64,000 nucleotides of DNA from Silene conica (taxonomy: Eukaryota; Streptophyta; Magnoliopsida; Caryophyllales; Caryophyllaceae), in assembly GCA_029255685.2 (NCBI GenBank), contig CM055313.2, positions 51,926,579 to 51,990,578 on the forward strand, read 5' to 3'. The notes beneath the pieces are model-generated. The model had not been told where the DNA came from. It searched no databases and worked only from the letters and a program-made list of their open reading frames with translations. The translations under genes were made by a program, and so were the position numbers. This document shows positions 10,236 through 23,338 of this stretch, in pieces (within the stretch, counting starts at the first letter, position 1; each line of letters starts with the position of its first letter).

Positions 10236-12909
10236 ACCCCTTTTAAATTGTTTTAAAGGGGCATCTTATAAAGATAAGGACAAGGAGAAGGAAACATAAA
10301 GTTCCTTACTTGGATGGCTATGGTAGCATCCAATTGATCGAAGACTTGAAGAGCTAGACTCTAATTTTCATATTGTCTTCTTTCATATTTTGCATTTTTT
10401 TAGAACAATTTACTTTCTTGTAAGACAAGGATTAAAATCCTAAAACAATGGTTGTAATTTTGATTATTTGGTGACTTGGTTTTCAACCCGAGTCACTACT
10501 TTTGTTCTTAATCAATGTCTTGATTTCTCAAATAAATTGCATATCTTGTTTAAACATGAGTAATGGTGATTTTATCACGCAATAAACATTGATACGATCA
10601 AAATAATGTAATCAAAGTGTTGATTAAAACGGAGAACTACACCCCATGAGATACTTTCAATCAAAATGAGACAACATCAGTTCATCATAAGATTTTCATT
10701 TTAAGTGAAAATGAGAATGTATTCATCACACCTATAAAACTTCAAACATTCATATACATTGGTTAATCGAAATAGCTATCCTTATACGAATAAAGGTTAT
10801 TGTTAGAAGGATAGAGTGGGAGAAAATATTTCGCTCGCAAACCAATGATGAAAATAAAGAATCTTAGAGAAGATTCCTACATGGGAGTCTTAAGAAGAGC
10901 CCTAAATGAATGAATTGAAAAAACTACGGGAGGACACAAGAGGAAAGGTTCCTTATGTTCATTGTTTCAAAGAGAGGATATAATGAAACCCCGTCTGAAA
11001 TCGGAAGGAAAACGGTTCCTTAATAAATGATTTTTTGTAAATTTATAAGATAAAATAGAAGAAATCATCTCAATTCTCTCAATGTAGTTATAAGGGAATT
11101 ATCATGTCATATTCGTCTCGAGGAAACGAAGACATGAAAAGAGGGTGATGATTGATTGAATGAAAAGAGATCACTATAGGGATAGTGATAATGATTCAAG
11201 AGATAATAAAGATTTACATGCGAGAAATGAAACGTTCATTTAAGAAATCGAGTAATATTGTTTTTAGTGGGAGCGATATTCATTAAAGACTTACTGCCCG
11301 CAACAGATCATCTCCGTTTTGGAAAGTACAAATGACAGTATATAATGCTCTCCAATATCATGTTTGGCAACAAAGGAATGGAGCTCGGGTCCTTGAATGC
11401 ATCCTAAGACCTGAAGTAGTGGTATCTAATATCAAGCGTGAGGTTAGAGGAAGATTAGTCAAGAAATTGGATAAGCTAGATGATCATCAATGTATTGAAT
11501 GGTTTCAAAGTTGTCTATCTAAAATGTAATGCCTATAAGGGGGCTTGAACCCCTTACCTCCTTGTAACTCTTTGTTCATGATATATATTACTACTCACAT
11601 TTCACCAAAAAAAAAAGATATTCATTAAAGAATTGAACCTACCATTTAGAGAGGATGGGTGATTCTTTAAAGTGTAAAAAATAAGAGGTTTTCAATTCTA
11701 GATGAACAAATACTTTATATCATAAGATGATGGAGTTTTAAGGGAAGCTTTATTATATTGATAATAAAAGGTCGCCCATTAGAAATCAAAATGGTTAGAT
11801 ATGAATAACCTTGATGAAATAGCCAAGATGTTTGAAAATAAGTAAGAGTGATGAAATCACTAATAACTACAATATAGATTTCAGCACATAAGTGACTAGA
11901 TAATTCCAAGTGATTCTTTAATCCCTCTAGTATATGAATACGTCACGAGTTATGGGATAACAGTGGGAGCTTCCCTCAAGAAAGGAAACTTAAGATCTAG
12001 AATGAGTTCTAGATACGTGCTCAAATAAGTTCATATTATGTGAGATAATATGAGATGGAAGGAGAACAAAATTTGTAAGTTTTGCAATCATGAATAAAAG
12101 GTTTATTCGCAAAACACTAATACAAATAGATGATCGTGCATCAAATGCAATGAATAGTATTGACTGTTTTTGCACCACAATGTCATTTGAGTTATAATTA
12201 ACTCAAGATGAAAGATACTTTGTCAAAATCCAAATGGGTTGTGAGAGACAATATTGAACCCCATAAGTGAACTGGATTGACTTAGTATAGCCCCTAGCCG
12301 CTTACATGAGGTGACGTCTCAAAGCGACTAGAATGTGAGGCGACTGATGGCAAGTTCAAGTGCCATAGAGTCACATGTGATGACTAGTCGATCACATAGG
12401 CAGACTGCAAGAGACACTCTGTCGGGCAAAGTGACCGCTTATAGAGTTCTGGAAATTTTATAATAGCCAGGTCGTGGCAAGAGCTGCTATAGTATTCTTG
12501 TGAGTCAATTCTTAGACTAAAGACTACTCTCCCTAGATGGTACAGTTTAGGCATAACCTTGATCCATTCTCTACGACGTTTCGTAACTGGAGTCAAATGG
12601 GATTGCTTTGGGTTGTGACTGACTGTGACTAGTTGAAGGAAGTAGTGCGATAGAAATTGTCCACCCCTTGTCAGGGTTGTTCAAATCTCAAGGCCACTCG
12701 AGGAGAAGTTAACTGGAAATGCGTGGCCACGCTCGGAAGGTATCTATGGTAGATAATTCCGGTCAAACAGTTATTATCCAGATCGAGGAAACCACTCATG
12801 ATATGATCGAATGCAAGAACGACCTCAGAGAGACATCTTGCATTGAGTGGGAGATTGTAATAGGACAAGAGAATTGGTGACGCACACTTGTCGAGGACAA
12901 GTGGGAGAT
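10236..12909 (+). mobile_element. Element X non-coding interior and polypurine tract
   Basis: There is no long open frame and no RT, integrase or protease motif. The part from about 12110 aligns with the 3' untranslated region of the D family (31470-32254), and the part before it aligns with X2. The motif GTGGGAG recurs near 10817, 11267, 11970 and 12847 and forms the polypurine tract GACAAGTGGGAGAT just before 12910. A LINE fragment interrupts it at 11290-11616. Confidence 0.7.
11275..11631 (+). mobile_element. 5'-truncated L1-type LINE fragment with 15-bp TSD
   Basis: The insert is 11290-11616, flanked by GATATTCATTAAAGA at 11275-11289 and 11617-11631 and ending in about ten A residues. 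Its open frame (YHVWQQRNGARVLECILRPEVV) matches the C-terminal end of the larger LINE at 45635-47397, and both share a 3' hairpin and the CACATTTCACC end. It is a typical target-primed insertion inside element X. Confidence 0.9.
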
Positions 12910-14165
12910 TGTTGGGAAATGTGTCCTCAACAATAGTGCGATCACGTAATTAAATCTCATGACGAGAATACGCAAGGGATGATACGAATTATATTAGTCA
13001 ACTGACCAACATTAATCGGTAATGATTGGCTAGCTAGAGTTTGACATTACTCTCGTATGACGGTGGTGGTCAGTTGATCCCTTTAGGTCACACCTTTAGG
13101 ACAATTCCCTAAATTGATAAAGTGATCAAATATATATTGATATGATTTGATCATATTCCTTAAACTCGTATACCGAGAAATCAGAGGTTAAATCTTATTG
13201 TAAGATTTATGTTTAAAATTGAAGCGTGTCAATTGTTGAACAATAAACGATATTTTATGATATCGAAATTAGAATGAATCGGGTTATAATTAATACAAAG
13301 GTTGTAGATCGTATTGACGATTATTGTAAATGACCATTTTATATTAGTAATTGCGAATTACTTGTCAGCTTGATAAATGTGAATTATTTAATTTATAAAT
13401 AATATTTATTTGATAAATATGTATGTTTTAAATTAAAACAATTGTATAGTATAGCATTGTGACATATTGTATGTCACATATCATACAATTGTAAGGTTGA
13501 CAAAAATATAAAATTAAGTCCATTTTTGCTTAAGTGGGACGGCTAGTGGAGGTAGATAGTTGTGCATGATTAGGGTGTTAATTATACTTTAAACATGATG
13601 TTTAAAGCAAGCTTTGAAAAGAGAAATATGTGACACCCTAGACACATTGAGAAGAGAAGATGTTCCCTCTCTTGTGCTTCCCCATACCCGGCCACACCAA
13701 ACCCTAGCAACACTTGATAAATATTGTTGCATGCTCATATTCATTCTAGTCTTAATGCTTGTGAAATTTTTCTAAGGGCGAGAAAAATAACAACACAAAA
13801 TCCTCTATAGTAATATTATAAGATAATATTGATACTAGTTATATTAAGATATATAAATTAGTATACTAAGTTCATATTATTAGAACTTATACTATTTAAG
13901 GAGAAACCGATTTCTAGTCTAGCAACTACAAGGTCTCGGTTCATTAAGGGGTTGTCTTGGTGCATCACAAAGGAGGTGTTCTTGTTGAACATTGGAGGAT
14001 CATCCTTGCTAGCATTTGGACCGAGTTTAAGGACTCGAAATCTCTCCCATTTCCGCATAACTTAAGCATGCATAAGATCATATAAATAAGTTAATTAAAA
14101 TGTTAATTAAAGTATTTTGATTAGTATGACTATATATTTAGTTTATGAGTAACTAAAACCCAACA
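12910..14165 (+). repeat. Element X 3' LTR
   Basis: It starts TGTTGGGAAATGTGTCC and ends CCCAACA, giving a perfect 7-bp terminal inverted repeat. The X2 LTR at 20287-21548 (minus strand) is its homologue. The flanking sequence GTTCG at 14166-14170 is the candidate TSD; its partner is outside the window. Confidence 0.85.
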
Positions 14166-14246
14166 GTTCGACCCTTACTATCACTATCTATGGTTTTAGT
14201 TTGGTTTTATAAATCTTATTTTTGACACCCACAACGACGGGTATCA
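14166..14246 (+). repeat. Element G 5' LTR, terminal 81 bp
   Basis: It matches 45460-45540, the end of the 3' LTR of G, with about two differences, and ends GACGGGTATCA. The rest of this LTR lies left of the window because element X is inserted in it. Confidence 0.88.
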
Positions 14247-14251
14247 AATTT

Positions 14252-14269
14252 TGGCGCCGTTGACGGGGA
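14252..14269 (+). other. Element G primer binding site
   Basis: TGGCGCCGTTGACGGGGA lies 5 bp after the LTR. This is the Athila/TAT-type site, close to the 3' end of tRNA-Asp. Element H has the equivalent site at 52026-52043. Confidence 0.85.
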
Positions 14270-14429
14270 GACGGTATAATTTTGTTTGTTAATTTTTAGT
14301 TTATTTCCCTTGTCTTATGGAACTCCGGTTCCTGAAGACCGTTGCTTACCTTTTCATCTTGTTTTGTTTTACACAGTTAGAAGACAGGTTTTTGAGAGGA
14401 AGGCTTGAGTACTCTCTTTCCTAGAGATC

Positions 14430-14924
14430 ATGACAACTATATATGATCACATTCAACCAGTGCAAGATCTACCGAAGGGGTTCAGTTTGCCTACTCCTAC
14501 CACTGGTTCTTTGGAGCTCCACCCAAACTACATCATTTTGGTGGAGCGGAAACAATTTTCTGGTCTACCCGATGAGGATCCGTTAAAGCATGTTGAAACA
14601 TTCAAGGATTACTGTTTTTCTATACATATACCGGCCGGGGTGACTCAAGATGAGGCGAAGGTAATAATGTTCCTATACTCCTTGAAGGATTCTGCAAGGG
14701 ATTGGTATCTCTACCTTGATAGGGTAGCTGAGAAGATCACGGATTGGACTTCCTTGGCATTGGCTTTCTATAAAAAGTACTTCCCACTAGCGAAGGCAAA
14801 TGACTTGAGAAGTCAAATCACAAATTTTCAACAAGGTCCCGATGAAGAAATTTGTGAGCCATGGGGTCGGTTCAAGAAGTTGGTCCGGTCCATTCCTCAT
14901 CATGGTTTCCTACAGTGGTATCTT
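14430..14924 (+). mobile_element. Element G gag remnant
   Basis: FSGLPDEDPLKHVETFKDYC, ITDWTSLALAFYKKYFPLAK and RFKKLVRSIPHHGF are typical Athila/TAT Gag blocks. They align with 52393-52760 in element H. The open frame starts at an ATG at 14430. The right end is cut by the foreign sequence starting TGTAGG at 14925. Confidence 0.82.
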
Positions 14925-15671
14925 TGTAGGAAATCTAATTCCAGATTTTATACTCATATCTAATGTGAGTTTTGTTTCTTTAAGTTTAGGACTAAGTGAG
15001 TTTTGTTTCTTTAAGTTTAGGATTAAAACTTAATAGGATCTTACGCATGCATGATGATTACATAAGATGTGTGAATGTCCTTACATTGGTTTTAGAGGGT
15101 TTATACTCAATAATCACCTATTATATGACTCTTCAAAAACGAAATACCCTTATAACGATCTAACACAAAATCGTCTCCAAAAGATGCGTATCAAGGACCC
15201 GATCTCAAACCAACACTATTTTTATTACTAGAAAAATAGAATTAGTAAACTAGAATTAATAATAATATTACCCTTAATATTATTAGTATTGGAAATAATG
15301 ATTTTCCTAGAAAACTATTTTGCTAGGAGAAATATAGAGAATGAAGTTGTAGTATGAATAAGTTAGTAAAAATGATGAAGCATCCACCAACAACTAGTAG
15401 TCAAATGTGTGGTGTGTGTGTAATATATAGAGTAAATAATGCTCACAATTGAGAGCAAGAGGCCGGCCAAGGCATCCCCAAGAGAGCCAATGCATGGCCT
15501 TCTATCTTTTACACAAATGCATGAATTATGCCTTACATATTCCCTTTGTCTTACACACTCAACCCTCTTATACACTTACACACACAACCATCATACACAC
15601 TCCACTTACACAGTTTACGTGGGTCTTATTATCTACCCATTTTATCTTTGTCAATTGTGTTAATTTGTAAC
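14925..15671 (-). mobile_element. Element Y: LTR piece, probably copia, minus strand
   Basis: It begins TGTAGGAAATC on the plus strand, which would be the 3' end of a minus-strand LTR. It lies directly after the interrupted gag of G and is cut at 15671 by the LTR of B. Its layout resembles the leader side of the X and X2 LTRs, but sequence similarity is weak. A 31-bp direct repeat lies at 14965-15026. There is no coding content, and its family is uncertain. Confidence 0.45.
14965..15026. repeat. 31-bp direct repeat, two units
   Basis: Units at 14965-14995 and 14996-15026 start GTGAGTTTTGTTTC and differ at about one position. Confidence 0.85.
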
Positions 15672-16739
15672 TGTGGGGAATAAAACGCGTATTCACCCTA
15701 AATTTGTAGGATTATAATGAAATATGCAATTGTGAATATCGTCATAAGATTAAAAACATGAGAAAAGAAGTACAACCTTTAGTCCTCGCGCAAAAGGCCT
15801 AAGAACAGGAATTAATGCAAATTCCCTCCTATAACTTGAACCCAAGACTTAGTTTGAGACGTGGCCGCGTGTGCTAGAAATCCTCTCCAATTGCCTTGCA
15901 ATATAGGGAGAGCCCTTGAGGTTTTAGATGTGAGATCTGAGGTTTTGGGAGAAGAATGCTCTCAAACCCTAATTTTACCCTGAGATTATTTTACAGTGCA
16001 ACAAGAGTGTTTCACATAAGGAGAAACCCTCTCCTTATGTAGCCTCTGTTCGGCCGAATTGGAGACTGGGTATGAGTGGGCTTCCCACTCTTACCTTATT
16101 CCAATGCGTGATTCGACCCAATTAGCTTTAAGTTGTTCGCGGGTTTTATTTATAAATCGTAACATGTTATCAGATATTAATACAGTCGATATATTAATAA
16201 TGGTCTGACAAAATACGATATTGTATAATTACCCAAATTAATATAACTGTTTATATTAATACGCGAATACAATATTTAATTAAATATAACCGTTTATATT
16301 TAATTTACGAATTAATCATGTAATCCGTATTAGCTAAAATTATTTAATCCGTATTAAATAATAATCTCAACATCTTATTGACTAATTTAATAGTCAATAC
16401 CTCTGACTAACCGTTTAGTCATATCCGGCAAAATGTGACTGTATTTTCATACCTTCACATCTCTCAAACGTGTCCTATAGGTGTGACGTATAGGGACCAG
16501 TTGACCACCGCCATCCGTATGACAATAACGTCAAACTTATCTAGCAAGCCAACCGTTATTGATAAACATGGATCAACTGGTAATAATACAGAAGTATGCC
16601 CTTGTGATCCTTAAAGAGATTTAATAAGTCATTGTACTTAATTGTCAAGGACACCAGCCCCAACAATCTCCCACTTGTCCGTACAAGGGTATGTTCAATG
16701 ACGTTATCACACTACATGTGGAGGACACAATCTCCAACA
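15672..16739 (-). repeat. Element B 3' LTR
   Basis: Read on the minus strand it begins TGTTGGAGATTGTGTCC, has a second LTR-like start (TGTTGGGGCTGG) 74 bp further in, ending at plus position 16665, and ends TGTGGGG-inverse at 15672. An 11-bp perfect hairpin, ACATAAGGAGA with TCTCCTTATGT, is at 16014-16040. Which of the two starts is the true boundary cannot be fixed without the other flank. Confidence 0.8.
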
Positions 16740-17527
16740 AACTCCCACTTGTCCGTACAAGTGTAGGTGCGATAACCGAATCTCATATCCTTTTAAAATT
16801 TCTCCCACTCAATGTAAGACAATTTGCAAATCCGCATTCGCAAAGGTCGTATCTCACAAGCGATCTGTATCAAGAGTGGTTTCCCCGACTAAAGAGTAAC
16901 TTAACTGATAAAACGAATCTGTATTCGAGCATGGCCATGCATTTCAGTTACTACTCCTCGAGTGGCCCTGAGAAATGATAAAATCCTGATAAGGGTTTGG
17001 ATATTTCCCTCAACTCGAATCCTGCCGATATCGCCCAGCATGAAATAACCCAGAAAAAATCCTCTTGGCCCCTGTTACGGTGACCGTGGGAAAGAAACCA
17101 AAGTTACCCAAAATCTGTCTTAATCTCAAGAAACAGTTGAAAGTCAAAAGACTCGACTCTAAGGAACACTATGGAGGTCCTATCCACGACCTGGCACCCA
17201 ATGTTATAAAACATTTAGGACTCCATAACGATGTCACGGGGTGTCCTACGAGATATCCGTATAACTCGCCTTTGTGATTGGTCAGTCATCCACGTGACTT
17301 ATGGCTCGTTGAACCCACCATCAACCAACGTCACAAAATGATTACCTGAGTTATCAGCTCAAGTGGGTAATCAAGGACCAAAACGATGTAATGTTAATCA
17401 GTTCACTTTGTGGTGTTCAAAATTGGCGTACAATTCCACATGAGAAACAAAACATTTTATATCATAACAATAAGGTTGAATAGAGTACACGAGAAAATGA
17501 ATTATTACATGAATTCATAAAAGAGTA
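16740..17527 (-). mobile_element. Element B 3' untranslated region
   Basis: It aligns with 31467-32254 of D and contains the polypurine tract. Small open frames here are also found mirrored in D, but they look like non-coding conservation within a young family. Confidence 0.75.
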
Positions 17528-20286
17528 CTACAACTTAGGAACACATCCAATTCCCATGGAATGAATGTGCCCTTCATGCTTATCACGTGGTAATGCTTTT
17601 GTGAGAGGATCAGCTATGTTGTCATCCGTAGCGATCTTTTCAATAAAAATCTCCTTTTGCTCCACGTAATCTCTGATTAGATGAGCTTTCCGTTGTACAT
17701 GCCTAGCCTTGCTGTTAGACTTATGTTCCTTAGCTTGGAAGATGGCACCGCTATTGTCACAATAGACGGTGATTGGGTCATTCGAACTAGGCACTACTGA
17801 TAGTCCTTGTAAGAATTGACGCATCCATATTGCTTCCTTAGCTGCTGCAGAGGCGGCATAGTACTCGGACTCAGTCGTAGAATCTGCTGTAACACTCTGT
17901 TTAGAACTTTTCCAGCTGACAGCAGCGCCATTAAGAGTAAAGACAAATCCAGACTGAGATTTCGAGTCATCTCGATCTGTTTGGAAGCTAGCATCTGCGT
18001 AACCCGTGGCGCAGAGCGTTGAGTCGCCTCCATAAGTCAATCCCCAATCTTTAGTCCTCCGTAGGTACTTAAGAATGTTTTTCACGGCCATCCAGTGTGG
18101 TTCACCTGGATGAGCTTGGAATCGACTGGTCATACTCAATGCATATGCAACGTCTGGACGTGTGCATATCATGGCATACATGATCGATCCTATTGCCGAG
18201 GCATAAGGAATCCGACTCATGCGCTCTTTCTCTTCCACTGACTTAGCTTCTTGAGTCTTGCTCAAGTGAAGCCCAGGAGTCATGGGAAGGAACCCCTTCT
18301 TGGAGTTCGTCATACTGAATCTCTCCAGAATCTTCTCTATATAAGACTCCTGACTGAGAGACAACATCCGTCGTGATCTTTCCCTGTAGATACGGATGCC
18401 CAAAATTCTTTGTGCCTCTCCCAGATCTTTCATCTGGAAATGGTTTTTCAACCATGCTTTAACCGAAGATAAGAGAGGTATGTCATTCCCAATCAAGAGT
18501 ATGTCATCGACATACAGTACTAGGAATACAATCTTACTCCCACTCGACTTTATATAGAGACATGGTTCCTCGACTGATCGAATGAACCCATTCTCTTTTA
18601 TCACTTGGTCGAAGCGATGATTCCAACTCCGCGATGCTTGCTTAAGTCCATAGATGGAACGCTTAAGCTTGCAAACTTTCTTAGGATGTGCTGGATCGAT
18701 AAAACCCTCGGGTTGTACCATGTACAACTCTTCCTCCAAATAACCGTTTAAGAAGGCGGTTTTAACGTCCATTTGCCATATTTCATAGTCATGAAATGCG
18801 GCGATCGCTAAGATAATCCGAATGGAACGTAGCATGACTACGGGTGCAAAGATCTCATCGTAGTGCAAGCCTGGCACTTGGGTGAAACCTTTAGCAACTA
18901 GTCTAGCCTTATGGATATCTTGTTGTCCTTCCACGGCATGCTTTATCTTGTAAAGCCATTTGCATTGAAGGGGACCTACCTTTGCAGGTAGGTCCACAAG
19001 ATCCCACACGTTGTTCTCATACATGGAGTCCATCTCGGATTGCATGGCTTCTAGCCATAGCTTTGAGTCAGAATTGGTCATGGCACCTTTATAGGTTGTG
19101 GGTTCATTACCCTCTAGGAGTAAGACGTCATCTGTATCGTGTTCCTCGACCATACCAATGTATCTGTCCGGTGGAATAGAGACTCTTCCTGACCTCCTAG
19201 GTTCCTCAGGGATATCTACCGCAGCCTCGGTTGAAGGTACTGTTTCCTCCAATGGTTGCTCGGTAGTTGGTTCTTGAACCTCCGATAACTCGAAGGTTCT
19301 ATTACTCGACTTGTTCTCGAGAAATTCTTTCTCTAAGAACGTCGCACTAGCCGCAACAAAAACACGTTGTTCGGTAGGCGAGTAGATGTAATGACCAAAC
19401 GTTCCCTTTGGATAGCCTATAAAGTATGTCTTGACCGATCGCGGGCCGAGCTTATCCTCGTGTCTCCACTTGACATAAGCCTCGCAGCCCCAAACCCGAA
19501 TAAAGGACAAGTTAGGGACCGTTCCCTTCCATAACTCGAATGGAGTCTTGTCAACAGCTTTAGACGGACTTCGGTTAAGTATTAGAGCGGCCGACGAAAG
19601 AGCATAGCCCCACAATGAATCAGGCACAACGGTGTGACTCATCATGGATCGAACCATATCAAGTAAAGTTCGATTTCTCTGTTCGGACACACCATTTAAT
19701 TGTGGTGTTCCAGGTGGAGTCAACTGTAGCACGATCCCACAGTCTTTAAGGTGTTGATCAAACTCGTGTGAAAGATACTCACCACCACGATCAGAACGTA
19801 GTGCTTTAATCCTTCTACCCAGCTGGTTCTGTACCCGATTCTGGTATTCTTTGAACTTGTCAAAGGATTCACTTTTATGTTTCATCAAGTAGACATAGCC
19901 ATATCTACTCAAATCATCCGTGAAAGTGATGAAATACCTATAGCCTTCTCGTGCGTTGATCGACATAGGGCCACATACGTCCGTATGTATGAGTCCTAAT
20001 AGGTCGGCAGCGCGCATTCCAACACCTTTGAAGGAAATACGAGTCATTTTGCCGATGAGACATGATTCACACGTGCCATATGATTCGAAATCAAAGGGCG
20101 AAATAGCTCCATTATGTATGAGCTGTTTTACGCGTTTCTCATTTATGTGTCCCATACGACAATGCCATAGGTAAGTTTGATCTTTGTCACCTACCTTTAT
20201 TCTTTTATTATTCACATGTAATATCTCGGTGGTTTGATCTAAAACATAAATTCCATTCATGGAAACTGCCTTGCCATAAATCATAT
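17528..20286 (-). mobile_element. Element B pol: integrase, RT and RNase H
   Basis: The open frame reads the GAG-pre-integrase block (LWHCRMGHINEKRVKQL), CESCLIGK, integrase core (HTDVCGPMSI, LRSDRGGEYLSHEF, NGVSEQRNR), RT (KAFLNGYLEEELYMVQPEGF in part; VLYVDDILLIGND) and RNase H (GYADASFQTDRDDSKSQSG, TADSTTESEYYAAS), and ends GIGCVPKL. The first residues of the open frame come from the X2 LTR, so its apparent start is not the real one. The pol would copy and integrate the element. The start and gag are lost to the X2 insertion. Confidence 0.88.
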
Positions 20287-21548
20287 TGTTGAAAGGTTTA
20301 ACTAGTTGCTCATAAACTAATTTAGTCATACTAACAAAACCTTTTAATTAACTTTTAATTAACATGTTAATAAACTCGTTTATTAGATCTTATGCATGCT
20401 AAAAATGCGGAATAGAGGAGAAAATAAACCCTTACATACGGTCCAAGAATGTGCTAGGATGATCCTCCGAGTACCCAAATTAGAATACCTCCTCCGGATG
20501 CACCAAGACAAGCCCTTAAAGAACCGAAACTTTGTATGCTAGACTTGGAATCGGTTTTCTTCCTTAAACTAATTCTAATCACTCTTATTAGAATTATATT
20601 TGAATACTACTCTTAGTATAATTTTATTATCTTATAATAAGTATTTTAGAGGTAGAAAAATTTCTCTCTTCTTGTGTAGTATTTCGGCTAGGGCAACAAC
20701 AAGAAAATGGTGAATGAATATGATATATCTTTATATATCAAGCATGCTTATTAAGATAATCAATTAACTATAAGCATGGTATATGGGGAAGGGGTTGCCG
20801 GTTTTGGGATGCCACAAAGGGGAACACATTCACTTCTCAAGACACTAGGGAAGCATCTAGGTTAGTGTTCTCAAGGTGGTCTTATAATGATTGTGTTTTG
20901 TACATTAAACCCACACAACCAACCCCACTTAACCGGCCCCCTTAATCCTTAAAAAGGATTTCATTTTACAACTTTGTAAAATGTATAATTTATACAAAGT
21001 GTGACATCCTATATGTCATATAATATGTTTTAGTACATTTAAAACATATAAATATTTATCATATAAATATTATACATAAATAAATCATATTTATTAATTA
21101 ATAAGTAATTCGAAATTACAAACGTAAAATGATCATTTATCGTCAATACGATTTACAACCTTTGTATTAATTTCAACCCAATTCATTCTAATTACGATAT
21201 CTTAAAATATCGTTTAATGTTTAACAATTGACACGATTCAATTTTAAACATAAATCTTACATTAAGATTTAACCTCTAATTTCTCGATATACGAGTTTAA
21301 GGAATATGATCAAATCGTATCACTATACATTTGATCACTTTGTCAATTAAGGGAATTGTCCTAAAGGTGTGACCTAAAGGGATCAACTGACCATCACCGT
21401 CATACGACAGTAATGTCAAACTCTAGCTAGCCAATCATTACCGATTAATGTTGGTCAGTTGACTAATAATTCGTATCATCCCTTGCGTATTCTTGTTATG
21501 AGATTTAATTACGTGATCGCACTATTGTTGAGGACACATTTCCCAACA
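20287..21548 (-). repeat. Element X2 3' LTR
   Basis: Read on the plus strand it runs from TGTTGAAAGG to CCCAACA. It aligns with 12910-14165 throughout, including the block around GCATGC, but it is clearly diverged. The polypurine tract (inverse of GACAAGTGGGAGAT) follows on the plus strand. Confidence 0.8.
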
Positions 21549-22737
21549 ATCTCCCACTTGTCCTCGACAAGTGTGCATCACCAATTCTCTTGTCCTATTA
21601 CAATCTCCCACTCAATGCAAGATGTCTCTCTCTGGTCGTTCTTGCATTTGATCATATCATGAATGGTTTCCTCGATCTGGAGAATAACTGTCTGACCGGA
21701 ATTATCTACCATAGATACCTTCCGAGCGTGGCCACGCATTTCCAGTTAACTTCTCCTCGAGTGGCCCTGAGATTTGGACAACCCTGACAAGGGGTGGACA
21801 ATTTCTATCGCACTACTTCCTTCAACTAGTCACAGTTAGTCACAACCCAAAACAATCCCATTTGACTCCAGTTACGAAAAGTCGTAGAGAATGGATTAAA
21901 GTTATGCCTAAACTGTACCATCTTGGGAGAGTAGTCTTTAGTCAAAGAATTGACTCACAAGAATACTATAGCAGCTCTCGCCACGACCCGGCTATAAAAT
22001 TTCCAGAACTCTATAAGCGGTCACATTGCCCGACAGAGTGTCTCTTACAGTCTGCCTATGTGATCGACTAGTCATCACATATGACTCTATGGCATTTGAA
22101 CTTGCCATCAATCGCCTCACACTCTAGTCGCTTTGAGACGTCACCTCATGTAAGCGGCTAGGGGCTATACTAAGTCAATCCAGTTCACTTATGGGGTTCA
22201 ATATTGTCTCATACAACCCATTTGGATTCTGACAAAGTATCTTTTATCTTGAGTTAATCATAACTCAAATGATGTTGTCATGCAACAATAGTCAACACTA
22301 TTACATTGCATTTTGATGCATAATCATCTATTTGCATTAGTGTTTTGCGAATAACCCTTTATTCATGATAGCAAAAACTTACAAATTTTGGTCTCCTTTC
22401 TTCTCATATTATCCTGTATAATACGATTCTATTTGAGTACATATCTAAGAACTCTTTCTAGATTTTGAGTTTCCTTCCGGAGGAAAGCTCCCACTGTTAT
22501 CTTATAACATGTGACGTATCGATATACTGGAGGGATTAAAATCACTCTCTATAGTCACTTATGTACTGAAATCTATATTGCAGTTTATTAGTGATTTCAT
22601 CACTCTTACAATTTTCAAACATCTTGGCCATTATATCAAATTAATTTGATATCTAATGGGCGACCTTTTATTATCCATATAATAAATCTTCCCGTTAAAA
22701 CTTATCATCACATGATATAAATTATTTTGTTCATTTA

Positions 22738-22945
22738 AATTTAGAACCTCTTATTCTTTATCTTAAAGAATCACCCATTCTCTCTAAATGGTAGGTTTAA
22801 ATTCTTTATTGAACATCGCTCCCACTAAAAACAATATCTCTGAATTTAGAACCTCTTATTCTTTACTCTTAAAGAATCACCCATTCTCTCAAAATGGTAG
22901 GTCTAAATTCTTTTGAATATCGCTCCCACTAAAAACAATATCTCT
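22738..22945. repeat. 105-bp direct duplication inside X2
   Basis: Two units starting AATTTAGAACCTC (22738 and 22843) each carry the CGCTCCCACTAAAAACAATA block. X has the region only once, around 11270, next to its LINE insertion. Confidence 0.8.
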
Positions 22946-23170
22946 CGATGTCTTAAATGAACCTTTCATTTCATGCATGTTAAACTATTACTCGAATCAT
23001 TATCACTATCCCTATAGTGATCTGTTTCCATTCAATCATTCATTACCTTCTTATCATGTCTTCGTTTCCTCGAGACGAAAATGACATGATAATTTCTTTA
23101 TAACTACATAGGAACCGTTTTCCTACTGATGATTTCATACGGGGTTTCAAGTTTCCTTTCTACCAAACAA

Positions 23171-23338
23171 TGAACACAAAGAACCTTTCTTCGAGTGTCC
23201 TCCCGTAGTTTCTTTAAATCACTTAGGGCTCTTTGTTTCCTCCCTATGAAACAATGAACACAAAGAACCTTTCTTCGAGTGTCCTCCCGTAGTTTCTTCA
23301 AAACACTTAGGGTTCTTCTTAAGACTCCTAAGTAAGAA
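23171..23338. repeat. 84-bp direct duplication inside X2
   Basis: Two units starting TGAACACAAAGAACC (23171 and 23255). On the minus strand both read KKLREDTRRKVLCVHC in a short frame. X has a single degraded version near 10920-10970. Confidence 0.75.

Larger units (their letters stand above)
1..14165 (+). mobile_element. Element X: copia-like LTR element without recognisable pol, 5' end outside window
   Basis: X is inferred from three pieces: a zinc-knuckle-like gag remnant at 1-197, a non-coding internal stretch at 10236-12909, and a full 3' LTR at 12910-14165. Element A interrupts it at 198-10230 and a LINE fragment interrupts it at 11290-11616. X lies in the 5' LTR of the Athila-like element G: the sequence right of 14165 resumes exactly at the point matching 45460 in the 3' LTR of G. 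A related copy, X2, is at 20287-23805 on the minus strand with the same non-coding interior, so the lack of pol seems to belong to the family and not just this copy. It is old and broken. The 5' LTR must lie left of the window. Confidence 0.75.
15672..20286 (-). mobile_element. Element B: copia element of the D/F family, minus strand, 5' part missing
   Basis: The parts are a 3' LTR (15672-16739), 3' untranslated region, and pol down to the protease/integrase junction, where X2 is inserted. The pol product is nearly identical to that of D. GTAAC at 15667-15671 is the candidate TSD but its partner is not seen. No gag or 5' LTR was found on the far side of X2. Confidence 0.85.
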
